DNA of 64,000 nt from Novosphingobium sp. SG751A (GTDB taxonomy: Bacteria; Pseudomonadota; Alphaproteobacteria; Sphingomonadales; Sphingomonadaceae), in the NCBI RefSeq assembly GCF_013149295.1, contig NZ_JABGCB010000007.1:186001-250000 (forward strand), read 5' to 3'. Below, in pieces: positions 1 through 8,910 of the stretch (positions are counted from its first letter, which is position 1; each line of letters begins with the position of its first letter). The notes under the pieces are model-generated. The model had not been told where the DNA came from. It saw nothing but the letters and a program-made list of their open reading frames with translations, and did not search any database. The position numbers and the translations under genes were made by a program.

Positions 1-1455
1 GGTGCGGTAAAGGCCCACGCCATCCGCTCCGGTCAGTTGCAGATTGGGCATGTCCTCGCGCAGGCCAGCGTTGATGTTGACCGCAATCCGTTCGCCATCC
101 AGCGTGATCGGCACAACATCGCGCAGCGCGGCATATTTGGCCTGCTTTTCGCGATTCTTGGCATAGCGCTCGTCAAAGCCGATCATCATGTCGCGCGTGG
201 GCCGGGCAAAGGCCAGCGCCGAATCGGCATCGAGCAGGATCGGATCGCCCTCGCGCACCTTGCCCCGCAAGCTCTTCACGCGGCCCAGCACCGGAATGCC
301 CATCGCCCGGGCAACGATCACCACATGCGCGGTCAGCGAGCCTTCCTCAAGGATCACGCCCTTCAAGCGCCGCTTGTCATATTCGAGCAGTTCGGCTGGG
401 CCAAGATTGCGCGCGATCAGGATCGCATCCTGACGCAGGCCCGCGCTGGCCGCGGTGCCCAACTGGCCCGAAACGATGCGCAGCAGGCGGTTGGCCAGAT
501 CCTCCAGATCGTGCATCCGGTCGGCCAGCAAGGGATCGTCGATCTGGCGCATCCGCATCCGGGTGCGCTGCTGGACACGCTCAATGGCGGCCTCGGCGGT
601 CAGGCCGCTGTCGATCGCCTCGTTGATCCGGCGGCTCCATCCTTCGTCATAGGCGAACATGCGATAGGTTTCCAAAACCTCCTCATGCTCGCCCCCGCTG
701 CCGAATTCGGCCTGTGACGCCATGCGGTCGATCTGCTCGCGCATCTTGTCAAAGGCGAGGTATACGCGCTGGCGCTCGGCCTCGGTGTCCTCGGCCACGA
801 TATGCTCAATGGTGATGCGCGGCTGGTGATAGACGGCAACCCCGCTGGCCAGTCCCTTGACCAGCGTGAGGCCGCGCAGTTGTTCGGGGCCGGTCTGGGC
901 GGCGGCAAGGCCTGCGGCCTCCTCCTCGTCCACCAGATCAGCGTTGGCGATCAGTTCGGACAGGACCATGGCGACGGTCTGAAGCGCCTCGATCTCGACC
1001 TCTTCATAGCGGCGCGGATCGACATGCTGCACGCAGACCACCCCCACGCAGCGTTCGCGCCGTACGATGGGCACACCCGCAAAAGAGTGAAACTTGTCCT
1101 CGCCCGTTTCGGGGCGATACGAGAAGTCCGGATGCGCGGTCGCCTCGGCCAGATTGAGCGTTTCGGCGCGAGAGGCGATGGTGCCGACAAGCCCCTCGCC
1201 AATCGCCATGCGGGTGACGTGGACGGCTTCCTGCGCCAGACCCCGCGTGGCGAAAAGTTCGAGCATCCCTTCGCGCAGCAGATAGATCGAGCAGACCTCG
1301 CTATCCAGACTGGCGCCGATCACCTCGACCACGGTGTTCAGTTTGGCCTGCGCGTGGCTGCGCGAGGCCATCACCTCATGCAGGCGCGTCAGGATTGTGC
1401 GCGCGGCCGCCACCGCGCTGGAATTCGAGGTCGGGCCGAGAGGTGCAGTGGTCAT
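1..1455 (-). CDS. ptsP: Phosphoenolpyruvate-protein phosphotransferase PtsP (3' end off window)
   Basis: Enzyme I of the nitrogen-type PTS: it takes phosphate from PEP and passes it to NPr, signalling nitrogen and carbon state in the cytoplasm. 485 residues are visible from the ATG at 1455. An N-terminal GAF domain spans roughly residues 15-165, followed by the enzyme I N-terminal domain. The phospho-histidine motif SLTAHVVIVARAMGIP is present with His at about residue 377, followed by the start of the PEP-binding barrel. The C-terminus lies beyond the left edge. The GAF domain separates PtsP from sugar-type enzyme I. No other PTS gene is in view. The start is the first in-frame ATG of an intact GAF domain. 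Confidence 0.93.
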   Translation of the reverse strand, partial: MTTAPLGPTSNSSAVAAARTILTRLHEVMASRSHAQAKLNTVVEVIGASLDSEVCSIYLLREGMLELFATRGLAQEAVHVTRMAIGEGLVGTIASRAETLNLAEATAHPDFSYRPETGEDKFHSFAGVPIVRRERCVGVVCVQHVDPRRYEEVEIEALQTVAMVLSELIANADLVDEEEAAGLAAAQTGPEQLRGLTLVKGLASGVAVYHQPRITIEHIVAEDTEAERQRVYLAFDKMREQIDRMASQAEFGSGGEHEEVLETYRMFAYDEGWSRRINEAIDSGLTAEAAIERVQQRTRMRMRQIDDPLLADRMHDLEDLANRLLRIVSGQLGTAASAGLRQDAILIARNLGPAELLEYDKRRLKGVILEEGSLTAHVVIVARAMGIPVLGRVKSLRGKVREGDPILLDADSALAFARPTRDMMIGFDERYAKNREKQAKYAALRDVVPITLDGERIAVNINAGLREDMPNLQLTGADGVGLYRT

Positions 1456-1598
1456 GAAAGGGGGTTAGACCAAACATGCGTCTTTGCAAATGCGCCCGCC
1501 CCTATTTTTGCGCTAACCCTGCTTTTTGCGCCCTGTTTCACGCAAAAACGGGCCGAAATACGCTTCGCCCAAAAGTATAACGCAAAAGCTCATGCAAA

Positions 1599-1631
1599 GG
1601 CCCGATCCAGCGCAATAGGCCGGATCGGGCC
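1599..1631 (-). terminator. Hairpin downstream of DUF465 gene
   Basis: A perfect 10-bp inverted repeat (GGCCCGATCC / GGATCGGGCC) with a 13-nt loop. Read on the minus strand it is followed by TTTGC and later TTTTG, so it could end transcription of the minus-strand DUF465 gene before ptsP. The U-tract is weak. Confidence 0.5.
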
Positions 1632-1710
1632 GGGTTGATCTCGGATGGTCGGGATTTCAGCGTTCAGCCGGCAGGCTAAGCCTCGCCCTCATGCTGCACG
1701 CCATGCTGCA

Positions 1711-1866
1711 TCAATGGTGCGCGATCTGGTCGCGGATCCGCAGCTTGTGGCGCTTAAGCGCCTGAAGCGTTACCGGGTCGGGGTGGGGACTCTTGAGTTC
1801 TTCGGCAATCCGGCGTTCAAGACCGGCGTGTTTGTTGTGCAGGGCGTTGATGTGGGATGCTTCCAT
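1711..1866 (-). CDS. DUF465 (YdcH-like) small protein
   Basis: A 51-residue helical protein of the DUF465/YdcH family, beginning MEASHINALHNKHAGLE and ending in a basic helix with LKRHKLRIRDQI. The family has no settled function; members are short coiled-coil proteins common in proteobacteria. The start is the ATG at 1866 because GGAGGAG sits just upstream. The frame stays open further upstream, but that stretch is not family-like. A second DUF465 gene lies about 400 bp away on the other strand with the same 'LK-K-K-KD-I' C-terminal pattern. Confidence 0.8.
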   Translation of the reverse strand: MEASHINALHNKHAGLERRIAEELKSPHPDPVTLQALKRHKLRIRDQIAHH

Positions 1867-2303
1867 TTTGGACTCTCCTCCATAGGCCATAAAGCCATTG
1901 AAAGTGACCTCCGCGCCAGCGCGGCCCCCTGATCCGGCCCCATGCGAAGGTCCGATCAGGGAAACCGTGTGGTGGGTGCCACCGGCTACCCCCCTATTTG
2001 CGGACGGCTGCAGACGCCCGCCCGATCGGGGCATGACGCGACATGCCTCCTGCGGCCATGTTCGAATCGCGTCATTTCCATCGATCAGACGCTCAAAGAA
2101 ACATACTTTGACCCGCTTGCGAAGCCCCGAATATGACAATTTTAGGTAAGCCGTTTATGAGCGCGGCAAATTGTTTTTGAGCCTCGACGACCCGTGCGCC
2201 AAACTCATTTCACCGCAGTCCGCGCTGGCCCCTTGCCCCATGGCGCGCGCGCGATTAGAGCATGACGCAAGCGGCAAGATACCCTTGGCGGGAGCAAGTT
2301 TTG

Positions 2304-2501
2304 GTGACCGAAGAGGAACTGCGCAAGAAACTCGATGCGCTCAGGATCGAGCATCGCGATCTGGACGCCGCCATTGATGCGCTGACCCTTTCGGGCGCGG
2401 GCGATCAGATGCAGCTTGCCCGGCTCAAGAAGCGCAAGCTCAAGCTCAAGGATCAGATCTCGCTGATCGAGGATTACCTGATTCCCGACATCATCGCCTG
2501 A
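2304..2501 (+). CDS. DUF465 (YdcH-like) small protein
   Basis: About 65 residues, almost wholly helical: VTEEELRKKLDALRIEHRDL at the start and LARLKKRKLKLKDQISLIED near the end, the DUF465 signature. The GTG at 2304 is preferred because GGGAGC lies upstream at normal spacing; an ATG at 2262 would add 14 residues unlike the family. It faces away from the minus-strand paralogue at 1711-1866. Function unknown. Confidence 0.75.
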   Translation: MTEEELRKKLDALRIEHRDLDAAIDALTLSGAGDQMQLARLKKRKLKLKDQISLIEDYLIPDIIA

Positions 2502-2677
2502 AGGCGGTTTTCAAGCGACAGCGGTTTTTGCCCCGCCCTTGCCTTAGGGGGGGGCGCCTTGCGCGTTCCATTGCCGGCCGGATTAATGTCCAAAACCGGG
2601 AATGTCCCAAATCGGGATCAGGGCTAGCCCCTAATGACATTGCAGCAAGCGCTAATATTTGATTAACCAATTTCATC

Positions 2678-3139
2678 ATGAAGCACACCAGCAACATCAA
2701 TCCCCGAATCGTCGAGGGGCTCTATTGCGAGGCACTGGTCCTCTCGGACGAAGTGCGCGCTGCCTTCGACCTGTCGGGGCGTATCGAAGAAACCGGGACG
2801 CATGAGGATGCCCCCCGCATCGCGCTCTCTTGTGAGGCTTTGCGCACGACAACGCGCATGATGCATGCGGTGGCCTGGTTGCTCAATCATCGCGCCTATT
2901 TCATGGGCGAACTGTCCGAATTCCAATTGCGCCGCTATGGCCGTCTGGCCCCCGATTTTCCTGCTGCCGATCCTGAAAGGCTGCTCCTGCTCAGCCCCCA
3001 AATCCGCAAGCTGATCGCCGCGACCGAGGAGTTCTACGCACGCCTGCTGCGCATCGATCGGGGCTGGCGCGAGGTGGCCCCCGGCGCCCCGCGCGCCATC
3101 GACCAGTTGCGCGCACGACTGGGCAGCGCGGTGGCCTGA
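2678..3139 (+). CDS. DUF1465 / RcdA-like protein
   Basis: 153 residues matching the DUF1465 family, which includes Caulobacter RcdA, an adaptor that helps deliver CtrA and other substrates to ClpXP. Visible family features are the N-terminal LYCEALVLSDEVRAAFDL helix and the central ALRTTTRMMHAVAWLLNHRA helix. The C-terminal part holds LLLLSPQIRKLIAATEEFYA. No transmembrane segment or signal peptide. It stands alone between the DUF465 gene and an MBL-fold hydrolase. Membership of the family is firm; a role in CtrA proteolysis is inferred from it. Confidence 0.8.
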   Translation: MKHTSNINPRIVEGLYCEALVLSDEVRAAFDLSGRIEETGTHEDAPRIALSCEALRTTTRMMHAVAWLLNHRAYFMGELSEFQLRRYGRLAPDFPAADPERLLLLSPQIRKLIAATEEFYARLLRIDRGWREVAPGAPRAIDQLRARLGSAVA

Positions 3140-3186
3140 GGCCTTTCCCTCGACACAGGGCGGGCAAAGCGGCATAGGCTTGGCTC

Positions 3187-4062
3187 ATGAACATGCCCCC
3201 GCGCCCATGGCCCACCGGCGAGACCGAGCGACTCGAACCGCTCGTCCGGCGCATGCTGGCCAATAACCCCAGCCCGTTTACCTTTACCGGCACGCAGACC
3301 TATCTGGTGGGCGATGCGCGCGGGCTGGCGGTGATCGATCCGGGGCCGGACGATGCCGAGCATATTGACGCGCTGATGAGCGCCATTGGCGATGCGCCGG
3401 TGCTGGCGATCATGTGCACCCATACGCACCGCGACCATTCGCCGGGCGCCGCCCCGCTGGCGGCCGCCACGGGCGCGCCGATCATCGGCTGCGCAGCCCT
3501 GACGCTGGAGGATGATGGACCGCGCGCCGACGCTGCCTTTGACACATCCTATGCGCCCGACACGGTGCTGGCCGATGGCGATCTGGTGCGCCTGCCCTCG
3601 GCCACGCTGATGACCGTGGCCACGCCTGGCCATACCAGCAACCACCTGTGCTTTGCCCTGATCGAAAGCGGAGCGCTGTTTACCGGCGATCATGTGATGG
3701 GCTGGTCCACCACGGTCGTCTCGCCCCCTGATGGCGATATGAGCGACTATATGATCAGCCTCGACAAGCTCTATGAACGGGGCGACCGGGTCTATTACCC
3801 CGCCCATGGCCCGCAGATCGACAAGCCCCAACAGATGGTGCGCGGCATGATCGGCCACCGCCGCATGCGCGAACGCCAGATACTGCGCCTGCTGGAAACC
3901 GGGGCCAGTTCGATCGAGATCATGGTGGCGCAGATGTATCCGGGGCTGGACGTTCGGTTGCACCGAGCGGCGGGGCGCTCGGTGCTGGCCCATCTGATCG
4001 ACCTGCAAAGGCGCGATCTGGTGGCTCAGGCGGACGAGGATCTCTGGATACTGGCAGGCTGA
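3187..4062 (+). CDS. MBL-fold metallo-hydrolase (LACTB2-like)
   Basis: 291 residues. The metal-binding motif reads THTHRDHSPG, with further ligands in ATPGHTSNHL and FTGDHVMGW and the late histidine in YYPAHGPQI. That is a complete dizinc metallo-beta-lactamase site, followed by a small winged C-terminal domain as in the LACTB2/RNase-type hydrolases. The substrate cannot be told; relatives include ribonucleases and thioester or lactone hydrolases. Cytoplasmic, no signal peptide. The start ATG at 3187 lies 47 bp after the DUF1465 stop. Confidence 0.85.
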   Translation: MNMPPRPWPTGETERLEPLVRRMLANNPSPFTFTGTQTYLVGDARGLAVIDPGPDDAEHIDALMSAIGDAPVLAIMCTHTHRDHSPGAAPLAAATGAPIIGCAALTLEDDGPRADAAFDTSYAPDTVLADGDLVRLPSATLMTVATPGHTSNHLCFALIESGALFTGDHVMGWSTTVVSPPDGDMSDYMISLDKLYERGDRVYYPAHGPQIDKPQQMVRGMIGHRRMRERQILRLLETGASSIEIMVAQMYPGLDVRLHRAAGRSVLAHLIDLQRRDLVAQADEDLWILAG

Positions 4063-4129
4063 GCCGCCATCTTGCATGGCCCCCTCGCCTGGTGTAATAT
4101 TCGGGCAACACACGTGGAGGGGAACAATC

Positions 4130-4861
4130 ATGGCCTATTCGCCGACCTCGCCTGCCGCTCTGCTTTACCGTGACCGTCAATTCTTTGCCCGCATGACCAT
4201 CGGTCTTGCGCTGATCATCGTGCTTGGCTTTGGCCAGTTTGCCGCGCTGGGGCGGGTGGATTATCGCCACGTCCCGCTCTGGTTCCATGTCCATGGCGCG
4301 CTTATGCTCAGTTGGCTGACGCTGGCGGTGGTCCAGACACAACTGGCCGCGCGCCTCTCGGCGCCGACACTGGCGCTGCATCGGCGGATGGGGTGGCTGG
4401 CGCTGGCTTATATCGCGGCCATTCCGCTGGTGGGGGGCATAACGCTGCATGCCGCGATCAGCGGGCAACTGGTGCCGCCCTTCTTCACGCCCGCCTATTT
4501 TCTGGCGCTCAACGCCTGTTTCCTGCTGGGCTTTCCCGCGCTGATCCTGCTGGCGGTGCTGCGGCGGCGTGAAACGGCGTGGCATGCGCGCCTGATTATG
4601 GCCGCCAATGTCCTGTTGCTCGATCCGGCGCTGGGGCGGCTTTTGCCGATGCCCTTGCTGGGGTCGAATGGCGAATGGCTGAGCATGACGGTCGAAATGG
4701 TGCCCTTTGCGCTGCTGGCCCGCCATGACCAGCGCCAGATGGGACATATCCACCCGGCCACCATGCTGGGCGCCAGCAGCAATATGGCGCTCCATATCCT
4801 GACCGCGCTGCTGGCACAAAGCGCGCCGATCATCACGCTGGCCGGTGATCTGGGGCAATAA
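4130..4861 (+). CDS. Multi-pass membrane protein, unknown function
   Basis: 243 residues with about six hydrophobic segments, beginning around residues 22-42 (MTIGLALIIVLGFGQFAALG). A conserved-looking LHRRMGWLALAYIAAIPLVG lies in the second third. Histidines flank two helices (WFHVHGALMLSWL and HRRMGW), which could suggest haem or quinone contacts, but that is speculative. The start is the ATG at 4130, preceded by GGAGGGG. It ends 78 bp before nadA. Confidence 0.65.
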   Translation: MAYSPTSPAALLYRDRQFFARMTIGLALIIVLGFGQFAALGRVDYRHVPLWFHVHGALMLSWLTLAVVQTQLAARLSAPTLALHRRMGWLALAYIAAIPLVGGITLHAAISGQLVPPFFTPAYFLALNACFLLGFPALILLAVLRRRETAWHARLIMAANVLLLDPALGRLLPMPLLGSNGEWLSMTVEMVPFALLARHDQRQMGHIHPATMLGASSNMALHILTALLAQSAPIITLAGDLGQ

Positions 4862-4939
4862 TTGCAGATTTCCCTTGGGGTCTTGCGCAATGCTCCCTAT
4901 CTGGGCGGCAAAGCCAATGAACCCCAAGGGGATGTGATT

Positions 4940-5926
4940 ATGACTGCCCAGAGCGCCAGCCTCGCCGGTCTTGACCTGCGCGCCGAAATCGACCGCCTCC
5001 GCAAGGAAAAGAACGCGGTCATCCTCGCGCATTATTATCAAAAGCCGGAATTGCAGGACATTGCCGATTTCGTGGGCGATTCGCTGGAGCTGTCGCGCAA
5101 GGCGGCCGAAACGGACGCCGATGTCATCGCTTTTTGCGGCGTCAAATTCATGGCCGAAGTGGCCAAGATCCTTTCGCCCCAAAAGACGGTGATCCTGCCC
5201 GACGTCAACGCCGGTTGCAGCCTTGAGGATGCCTGCCCGCCCGAAAAGTTCAAGGCTTTCCGCGAGGCGCATCCCGACCATATCGCCATCACCTATATCA
5301 ACTGCTCGACCGAGGTGAAGGCGCTCTCCGACATCATCGTCACCTCTTCCTCGGCGGAAAAGATCCTCTCGCAGATCCCGCGCGATCAGAAGATCATCTT
5401 TGGCCCCGACCGCCACCTTGGCGGCTATCTCTCGCGCAAGTTCGACCGCGAAATGTTGCTGTGGCCCGGCGTGTGCATCGTGCATGAGGCCTTTTCGGAA
5501 ACCGAATTGCTCAAGCTGAAAGCCCAGCACCCCGGCGCGCCCATCGCCGCCCACCCCGAATGCCCGCCCACCATCGTCGATCACGCCGACTATGTGGGGT
5601 CCACCAGCGGCATCCTCAACTATGCCAAGACCATCGACGCCGACACGCTGATCGTCGCCACCGAGCCGCACATCATCCACCAGATGCAGCTGGCCATCCC
5701 GGGCAAGACCTTCATCGGCGCGCCCGGGGCCGATGGCAACTGCAACTGCAATATCTGCCCCTATATGGCGCTCAACACGATGGAAAAGCTCTACATCTCC
5801 CTGCGCGACCTGACGCCGCGGATCGAGATCGAGGAAGGGCTGAGGCTCAAGGCCAAAGAAAGCCTCGACCGGATGCTGGGCATGGCTTCGGGTACTGTGG
5901 GTATGGGGGATTTGGGGGCAAGGTAA
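4940..5926 (+). CDS. nadA: Quinolinate synthase A
   Basis: 328 residues. NadA condenses iminoaspartate with dihydroxyacetone phosphate to quinolinate in NAD synthesis, using a [4Fe-4S] cluster. The motifs are complete: VILAHYYQKPELQDIADFVG near the N-terminus, Cys93 in NAGCSLEDAC, a cysteine in HPECPP, and the C-terminal NCNCNICPYMALNTM cluster ligand. The start is ATG 4940 with AAGGGGA upstream; the longer reading from 4862 lacks a ribosome site. nadB and nadC are not in the window. Confidence 0.95.
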   Translation: MTAQSASLAGLDLRAEIDRLRKEKNAVILAHYYQKPELQDIADFVGDSLELSRKAAETDADVIAFCGVKFMAEVAKILSPQKTVILPDVNAGCSLEDACPPEKFKAFREAHPDHIAITYINCSTEVKALSDIIVTSSSAEKILSQIPRDQKIIFGPDRHLGGYLSRKFDREMLLWPGVCIVHEAFSETELLKLKAQHPGAPIAAHPECPPTIVDHADYVGSTSGILNYAKTIDADTLIVATEPHIIHQMQLAIPGKTFIGAPGADGNCNCNICPYMALNTMEKLYISLRDLTPRIEIEEGLRLKAKESLDRMLGMASGTVGMGDLGAR

Positions 5927-5931
5927 GGATT

Positions 5932-6159
5932 TTGCCTCCGGCGGGCAAAGGGACTCGTCCCTTTGCAATCCCGTTATTGGGGGGGGGCAAGGTCGGCAAT
6001 GCCGGGTTTTGCGCGAGGGTTTGAAAGCCTGCGGCGCGGCGGAGTTACGCCAGATGCGCCGCAGGCTTTATCATTTCTGACGCTGCGTCCGACACCCATT
6101 GGCCGAACCCCATACGCAACGCAGACAGTAGCGGGAGCGCGAGGGTCTAGACCCTCGCA
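5932..6159. repeat. Dispersed intergenic repeat, copy A
   Basis: This stretch fills the gap between nadA and nusG; no gene is seen in it. It is related, in inverted orientation, to 53893-54116. Shared blocks in order are GCCTCCGGCGGGCAA, CCCTTTGCAATCCC, GCCTGCGGCGCGGCG, AACGCAGACAGTA and a palindrome around GCGAGGGTCTAGACCCTCGC (6140-6159). A short AAAGGGActcgTCCCTTT hairpin is also present. Both copies lie between convergent genes. Confidence 0.75.
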
Positions 6160-6184
6160 TCTTCAACTACCCTTCTGAGAACAC

Positions 6185-6216
6185 AAAAAAGGGCAGGGAA
6201 ACCCCGCCCTTTTTCG
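6185..6216 (-). terminator. Rho-independent terminator of secE-nusG
   Basis: A hairpin with stems AAAAAGGGC and GCCCTTTTT around GGG/CCC arms and a short A-rich loop, just after the nusG stop. Read on the minus strand it ends in a run of T. It could also serve transcription arriving from nadA. Confidence 0.75.
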
Positions 6217-6233
6217 CATCAATCCGGCGAAAC

Positions 6234-6770
6234 TTACTTCACCAGTTCGACATGCTCGAAGTCCAGCTCGACAGGCGTCGCGCGGCCAAAGATCGACACC
6301 GAGACCTTGACGCGGTTCTTGTCGAAATCCAGCTCTTCGACGATACCGGTGAAGCTGTTGAAGGGACCGTCCAAAACCTTGACCGAATCGCCGATTTCGA
6401 AATCGACCGAAACGTGCTTCTTGACCGTGGTGGCGACGATTTCGCGGTGGCCGAAATAGCGGGCCGCGTCGCGTTCAGAAATCGCCTGCGGCTTGCCGTT
6501 GTGGCCAAGGAAGCCGGTGACCTTGGCGGTGTTCTTGACGAGGTGATACACATCGTCATTCATGGTCAGCTTGGCCAGCACATAGCCGGGCATGGTCTTG
6601 CGCTCGACCTGAACCTTCTTGCCGCGCTTGACTTCGGTGACCTGCTCGGAGGGCACTTCGATCTGCTCGACCAGCTGCGAGAGGCCAAGGCGTTCGGCTT
6701 CGGCCTGAATGGCCTCTTTGACCTTGTTTTCAAAGCCGGAATAGGCGTGGATGATATACCAGCGGGCCAT
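6234..6770 (-). CDS. nusG: Transcription termination/antitermination protein NusG
   Basis: 178 residues. NusG binds RNA polymerase and couples it to Rho or to the ribosome. The N-terminal NGN domain starts [20 protein letters not shown] and the C-terminal KOW domain contains [20 protein letters not shown]. Length is normal for the family. It follows secE by 24 bp on the minus strand, the classical secE-nusG order, and is followed by a terminator. rplK and rplA do not follow. Confidence 0.97.
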   Translation of the reverse strand: MARWYIIHAYSGFENKVKEAIQAEAERLGLSQLVEQIEVPSEQVTEVKRGKKVQVERKTMPGYVLAKLTMNDDVYHLVKNTAKVTGFLGHNGKPQAISERDAARYFGHREIVATTVKKHVSVDFEIGDSVKVLDGPFNSFTGIVEELDFDKNRVKVSVSIFGRATPVELDFEHVELVK

Positions 6771-6794
6771 ATCTTACAGTTCCTATGCGTTTAT

Positions 6795-7001
6795 TCAGGC
6801 GAGCGACAGCAGCGTGCGCACGATGTAGCCGAAGAGCGAATCGACGCCGAGGAAGAAGATCGCGAGGATCAGCATCAGGATGCCGACAAAGATGCCGGTC
6901 TGAATGGTTTCCTGACGGCTCGGCCACACCACCTTGCGCGCCTCAACCTTGACCTGGTTGAAGAACTCTCCGGGAGAGACCTTGGGCTTCTTATCTTCCA
7001 T
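6795..7001 (-). CDS. secE: Preprotein translocase subunit SecE
   Basis: 68 residues with one transmembrane helix (GIFVGILMLILAIFFLGVDS) and the SecE signature EARKVVWPSRQET just before it. SecE clamps SecY in the inner-membrane translocon. The start is ATG 7001, preceded by GAGGAAT; the frame continues upstream without family similarity. It is the first gene of the secE-nusG operon. In many proteobacteria tRNA-Trp directly precedes secE; here that tRNA lies at 46130-46205, beyond the prophage. Confidence 0.95.
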   Translation of the reverse strand: MEDKKPKVSPGEFFNQVKVEARKVVWPSRQETIQTGIFVGILMLILAIFFLGVDSLFGYIVRTLLSLA

Positions 7002-7130
7002 CGACGCGATTCCTCGAACAATGCCCGAAACCTCTTGAACCATTGCCGCCGCGCCGCCCCGGATCAGGTCCGGGAGGGGCTTTGCAAGGCTCCGATGTCG
7101 GGAGATAGCGGTGATCTAGTCCGACTTCCT

Positions 7131-8639
7131 CTATTTTGCAAGAGGGCCCGATTTTGCAAGAGGAGCCGGTTTAAGCCTCGCCAGCAAACTGCCCTGCCCG
7201 CGCCAGACGACCACGGCGCCCTCGGGCATCGTGTCGGGCGCGCGATCACCCACATACCACAGCCAGTCGGCTTGCCGTGCGGGGGCGAAATTGGCCAGAT
7301 CCACCTTTTGCGTATGGTGCAGCAGCAATCGCTGCGAGGGATCGTCAAAATCGCGCCCGCCCTGCTTCAATTGCAGCATATGGACATGGGGCACCGCGAA
7401 ATTGGCGTTCACCAGCGCATGGCGACGCACCACCGCATAGGCGCCGATATGTTCGAAATGGTTGAGCGGCCATTGCTCGCGCGTCACCAGCACGGCGCTG
7501 GCCACTTTGGCCCCCTGCGGCACATGGTCGAGCGCGGCCAAGATCTTTTCCATCCGCGCCGAATCATCGTGCCAGTCCTGCGTGGTGATCAGCAGACGCG
7601 CCACATAAAGCATCACCACCGGCGTGATCGCCCAGCCCGGCGCGCGCGGCCAGCGAATCGACAGGCAGCAGATCATCAGCCCGGTCGTCACCAGCCGGTA
7701 ATCGGCATAATCGCCGCCCGAAATATGACGCGGCACCGCAATTGTCATGGCCAACAGCATCACCGCCGCCCAGCCCAGCCGTCCATCGAGCCGCCGCATC
7801 GCCGCGGCCACCAGAAAGGCCAGCGCCACCACCACCAGCGACAGGTAATCCAGCGCATAGACCGTATCGCGCATGGCCTTGAGCCAGATCGCCTGCTTAT
7901 AGACCCACCAATAGGGCCCATAGGAGAACGTGCCCGCCGTGCCCGGCACCAGCACCATCACCACCAGCGGCGCCAGCAGCGGCCAAGGCGCAATAAACGC
8001 CCGCCAGCCACGCCCCATGCCCAGCTCATAGCCGAACAGCAGCACGCCCAGCACGCCCCACGCCGACAGATGAGACAGCCACACCGCCAGCCCGATCGGC
8101 ACGAACAACGCCGCGCGCAGCCACCAGACGGCCCCTTTTCGATCGAGCCAAACCCAAAGCGCCAAGGCCCAGAGCGCCAGCGCCTGACCCAGCGCATAAT
8201 TGAGCAGGCCGATCAGCATCATCGGCGACCACGCAAAAGGCATGGCCAGCAGCGAGGCGATGGTGACGCGCCCGTGCAATTGCCGGTCCACCGCGATCAG
8301 GCCCAGCGCGGTCAGCGGCGGGATGATCCCGGTGATGATCCGCCCGCCCGTCTCCAGCCCGAAAATCGCGGCAAAGGGGCGGATCAGGATGTCCACGCCC
8401 AGATTGCCCGTCCAGGCCCAATGGAACGAATAATAGCGCGCCAGATCCGCGCTGCGTCCGCCATCCAGCATCACCGCATAGCGCGCCAGATGCGCGGGAT
8501 AATCGCTCATCTGCGGATAGCGCGCGACCAGAACGGGCAGGCACGAAGCCAGCGCCAGCAACACCGCGAACCAGTAAAGCCGCCTCTCGCCCGCGCGCGC
8601 GGCCGAAGACAGAGCCGGCGATGGATCAATCACACGCAT
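7131..8639 (-). CDS. Large multi-pass membrane protein, glycosyltransferase-like
   Basis: 502 residues with roughly ten hydrophobic helices from about residue 20 to 345, then a soluble C-terminal part of about 140 residues. Early in the chain is an acidic loop, RYPQMSDYPAHLARYAV, in the position where GT-C type glycosyltransferases carry catalytic acidic residues. That resemblance is suggestive only; I do not recognise a named family. It lies between secE and the prophage left junction and could be ordinary host sequence or cargo from an older insertion. Confidence 0.6.
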   Translation of the reverse strand: MRVIDPSPALSSAARAGERRLYWFAVLLALASCLPVLVARYPQMSDYPAHLARYAVMLDGGRSADLARYYSFHWAWTGNLGVDILIRPFAAIFGLETGGRIITGIIPPLTALGLIAVDRQLHGRVTIASLLAMPFAWSPMMLIGLLNYALGQALALWALALWVWLDRKGAVWWLRAALFVPIGLAVWLSHLSAWGVLGVLLFGYELGMGRGWRAFIAPWPLLAPLVVMVLVPGTAGTFSYGPYWWVYKQAIWLKAMRDTVYALDYLSLVVVALAFLVAAAMRRLDGRLGWAAVMLLAMTIAVPRHISGGDYADYRLVTTGLMICCLSIRWPRAPGWAITPVVMLYVARLLITTQDWHDDSARMEKILAALDHVPQGAKVASAVLVTREQWPLNHFEHIGAYAVVRRHALVNANFAVPHVHMLQLKQGGRDFDDPSQRLLLHHTQKVDLANFAPARQADWLWYVGDRAPDTMPEGAVVVWRGQGSLLARLKPAPLAKSGPLAK

Positions 8640-8721
8640 GGTCTAGAAGATGCCCCACAGCATTGCCCGAAGCCGCATCCCTAGCCGCAGCGGCGCGATT
8701 GGCAAGTCGGCATTCGAGGGG

Positions 8722-8756
8722 ATTTGGTCCAACCTTTGTGTGCAGGTCAGCCAAAT
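8722..8756. other. Degenerate copy of the prophage right-end inverted repeat, outside attL
   Basis: ATTTGGTCCAACCT (8722-8735) and AGGTCAGCCAAAT (8744-8756) resemble the two halves of the inverted repeat at 46052-46087 (ATTTGGCTAACCT and AGGTTAGCCAAAT). In both places the right half ends exactly 40 bp before the 19-bp att core. The likeness suggests the remains of the right end of a related element. Confidence 0.5.
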
Positions 8757-8795
8757 GGCGCCCCGAAGGGCTTGATTATCATGCTTTCTGGGAAA

Positions 8796-8814
8796 ACCCT
8801 GGCAGGAGCGGAGG
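8796..8814. other. attL core (19-bp direct repeat)
   Basis: ACCCTGGCAGGAGCGGAGG, identical to 46126-46144, where it overlaps the 3' end of tRNA-Trp including the CCA. It marks the left boundary of the prophage. Identity continues with one mismatch for four more bases (GACT versus AACT). Confidence 0.9.
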
Positions 8815-8847
8815 AACTGCCTGAATTCATTAGAAACATAGACATAG

Positions 8848-8858
8848 TTTGGCTAACC
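8848..8858 (+). promoter_or_regulatory. Putative integrase arm-type site P1
   Basis: TTTGGCTAACC, one of four exact copies in the prophage, all within about 100 bp of an att core. Tyrosine integrases bind such arm sites through their N-terminal domain; that role is inferred. Confidence 0.6.
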
Positions 8859-8899
8859 GCCCCAAAGTGACCCAAGGAAGTCTGCGGCGTCTCGAACCA

Positions 8900-8910
8900 T
8901 TTGGCTAACC
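8900..8910 (+). promoter_or_regulatory. Putative integrase arm-type site P2
   Basis: TTTGGCTAACC in the same orientation as the site at 8848, 52 bp further in (about five helical turns). Confidence 0.6.

Noticed and set aside
1867..2139. N-terminal extension of the DUF465 gene up to 2139
   Set aside because: The extension is unlike the family and a strong ribosome site lies just before the internal ATG at 1866.
3920..5968. 682-codon minus-strand ORF across nadA
   Set aside because: It is antisense to nadA and the membrane-protein gene, His/Gln/Arg-rich as expected for a shadow frame, with no family resemblance.
7002..7130. A third att core near secE that would bound an older element
   Set aside because: No copy of the 19-bp core or an obvious variant is visible in this interval.
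6252..8684. 810-codon plus-strand ORF across nusG, secE and the membrane gene
   Set aside because: Antisense shadow of three real genes; low-complexity His/Gln/Arg composition.
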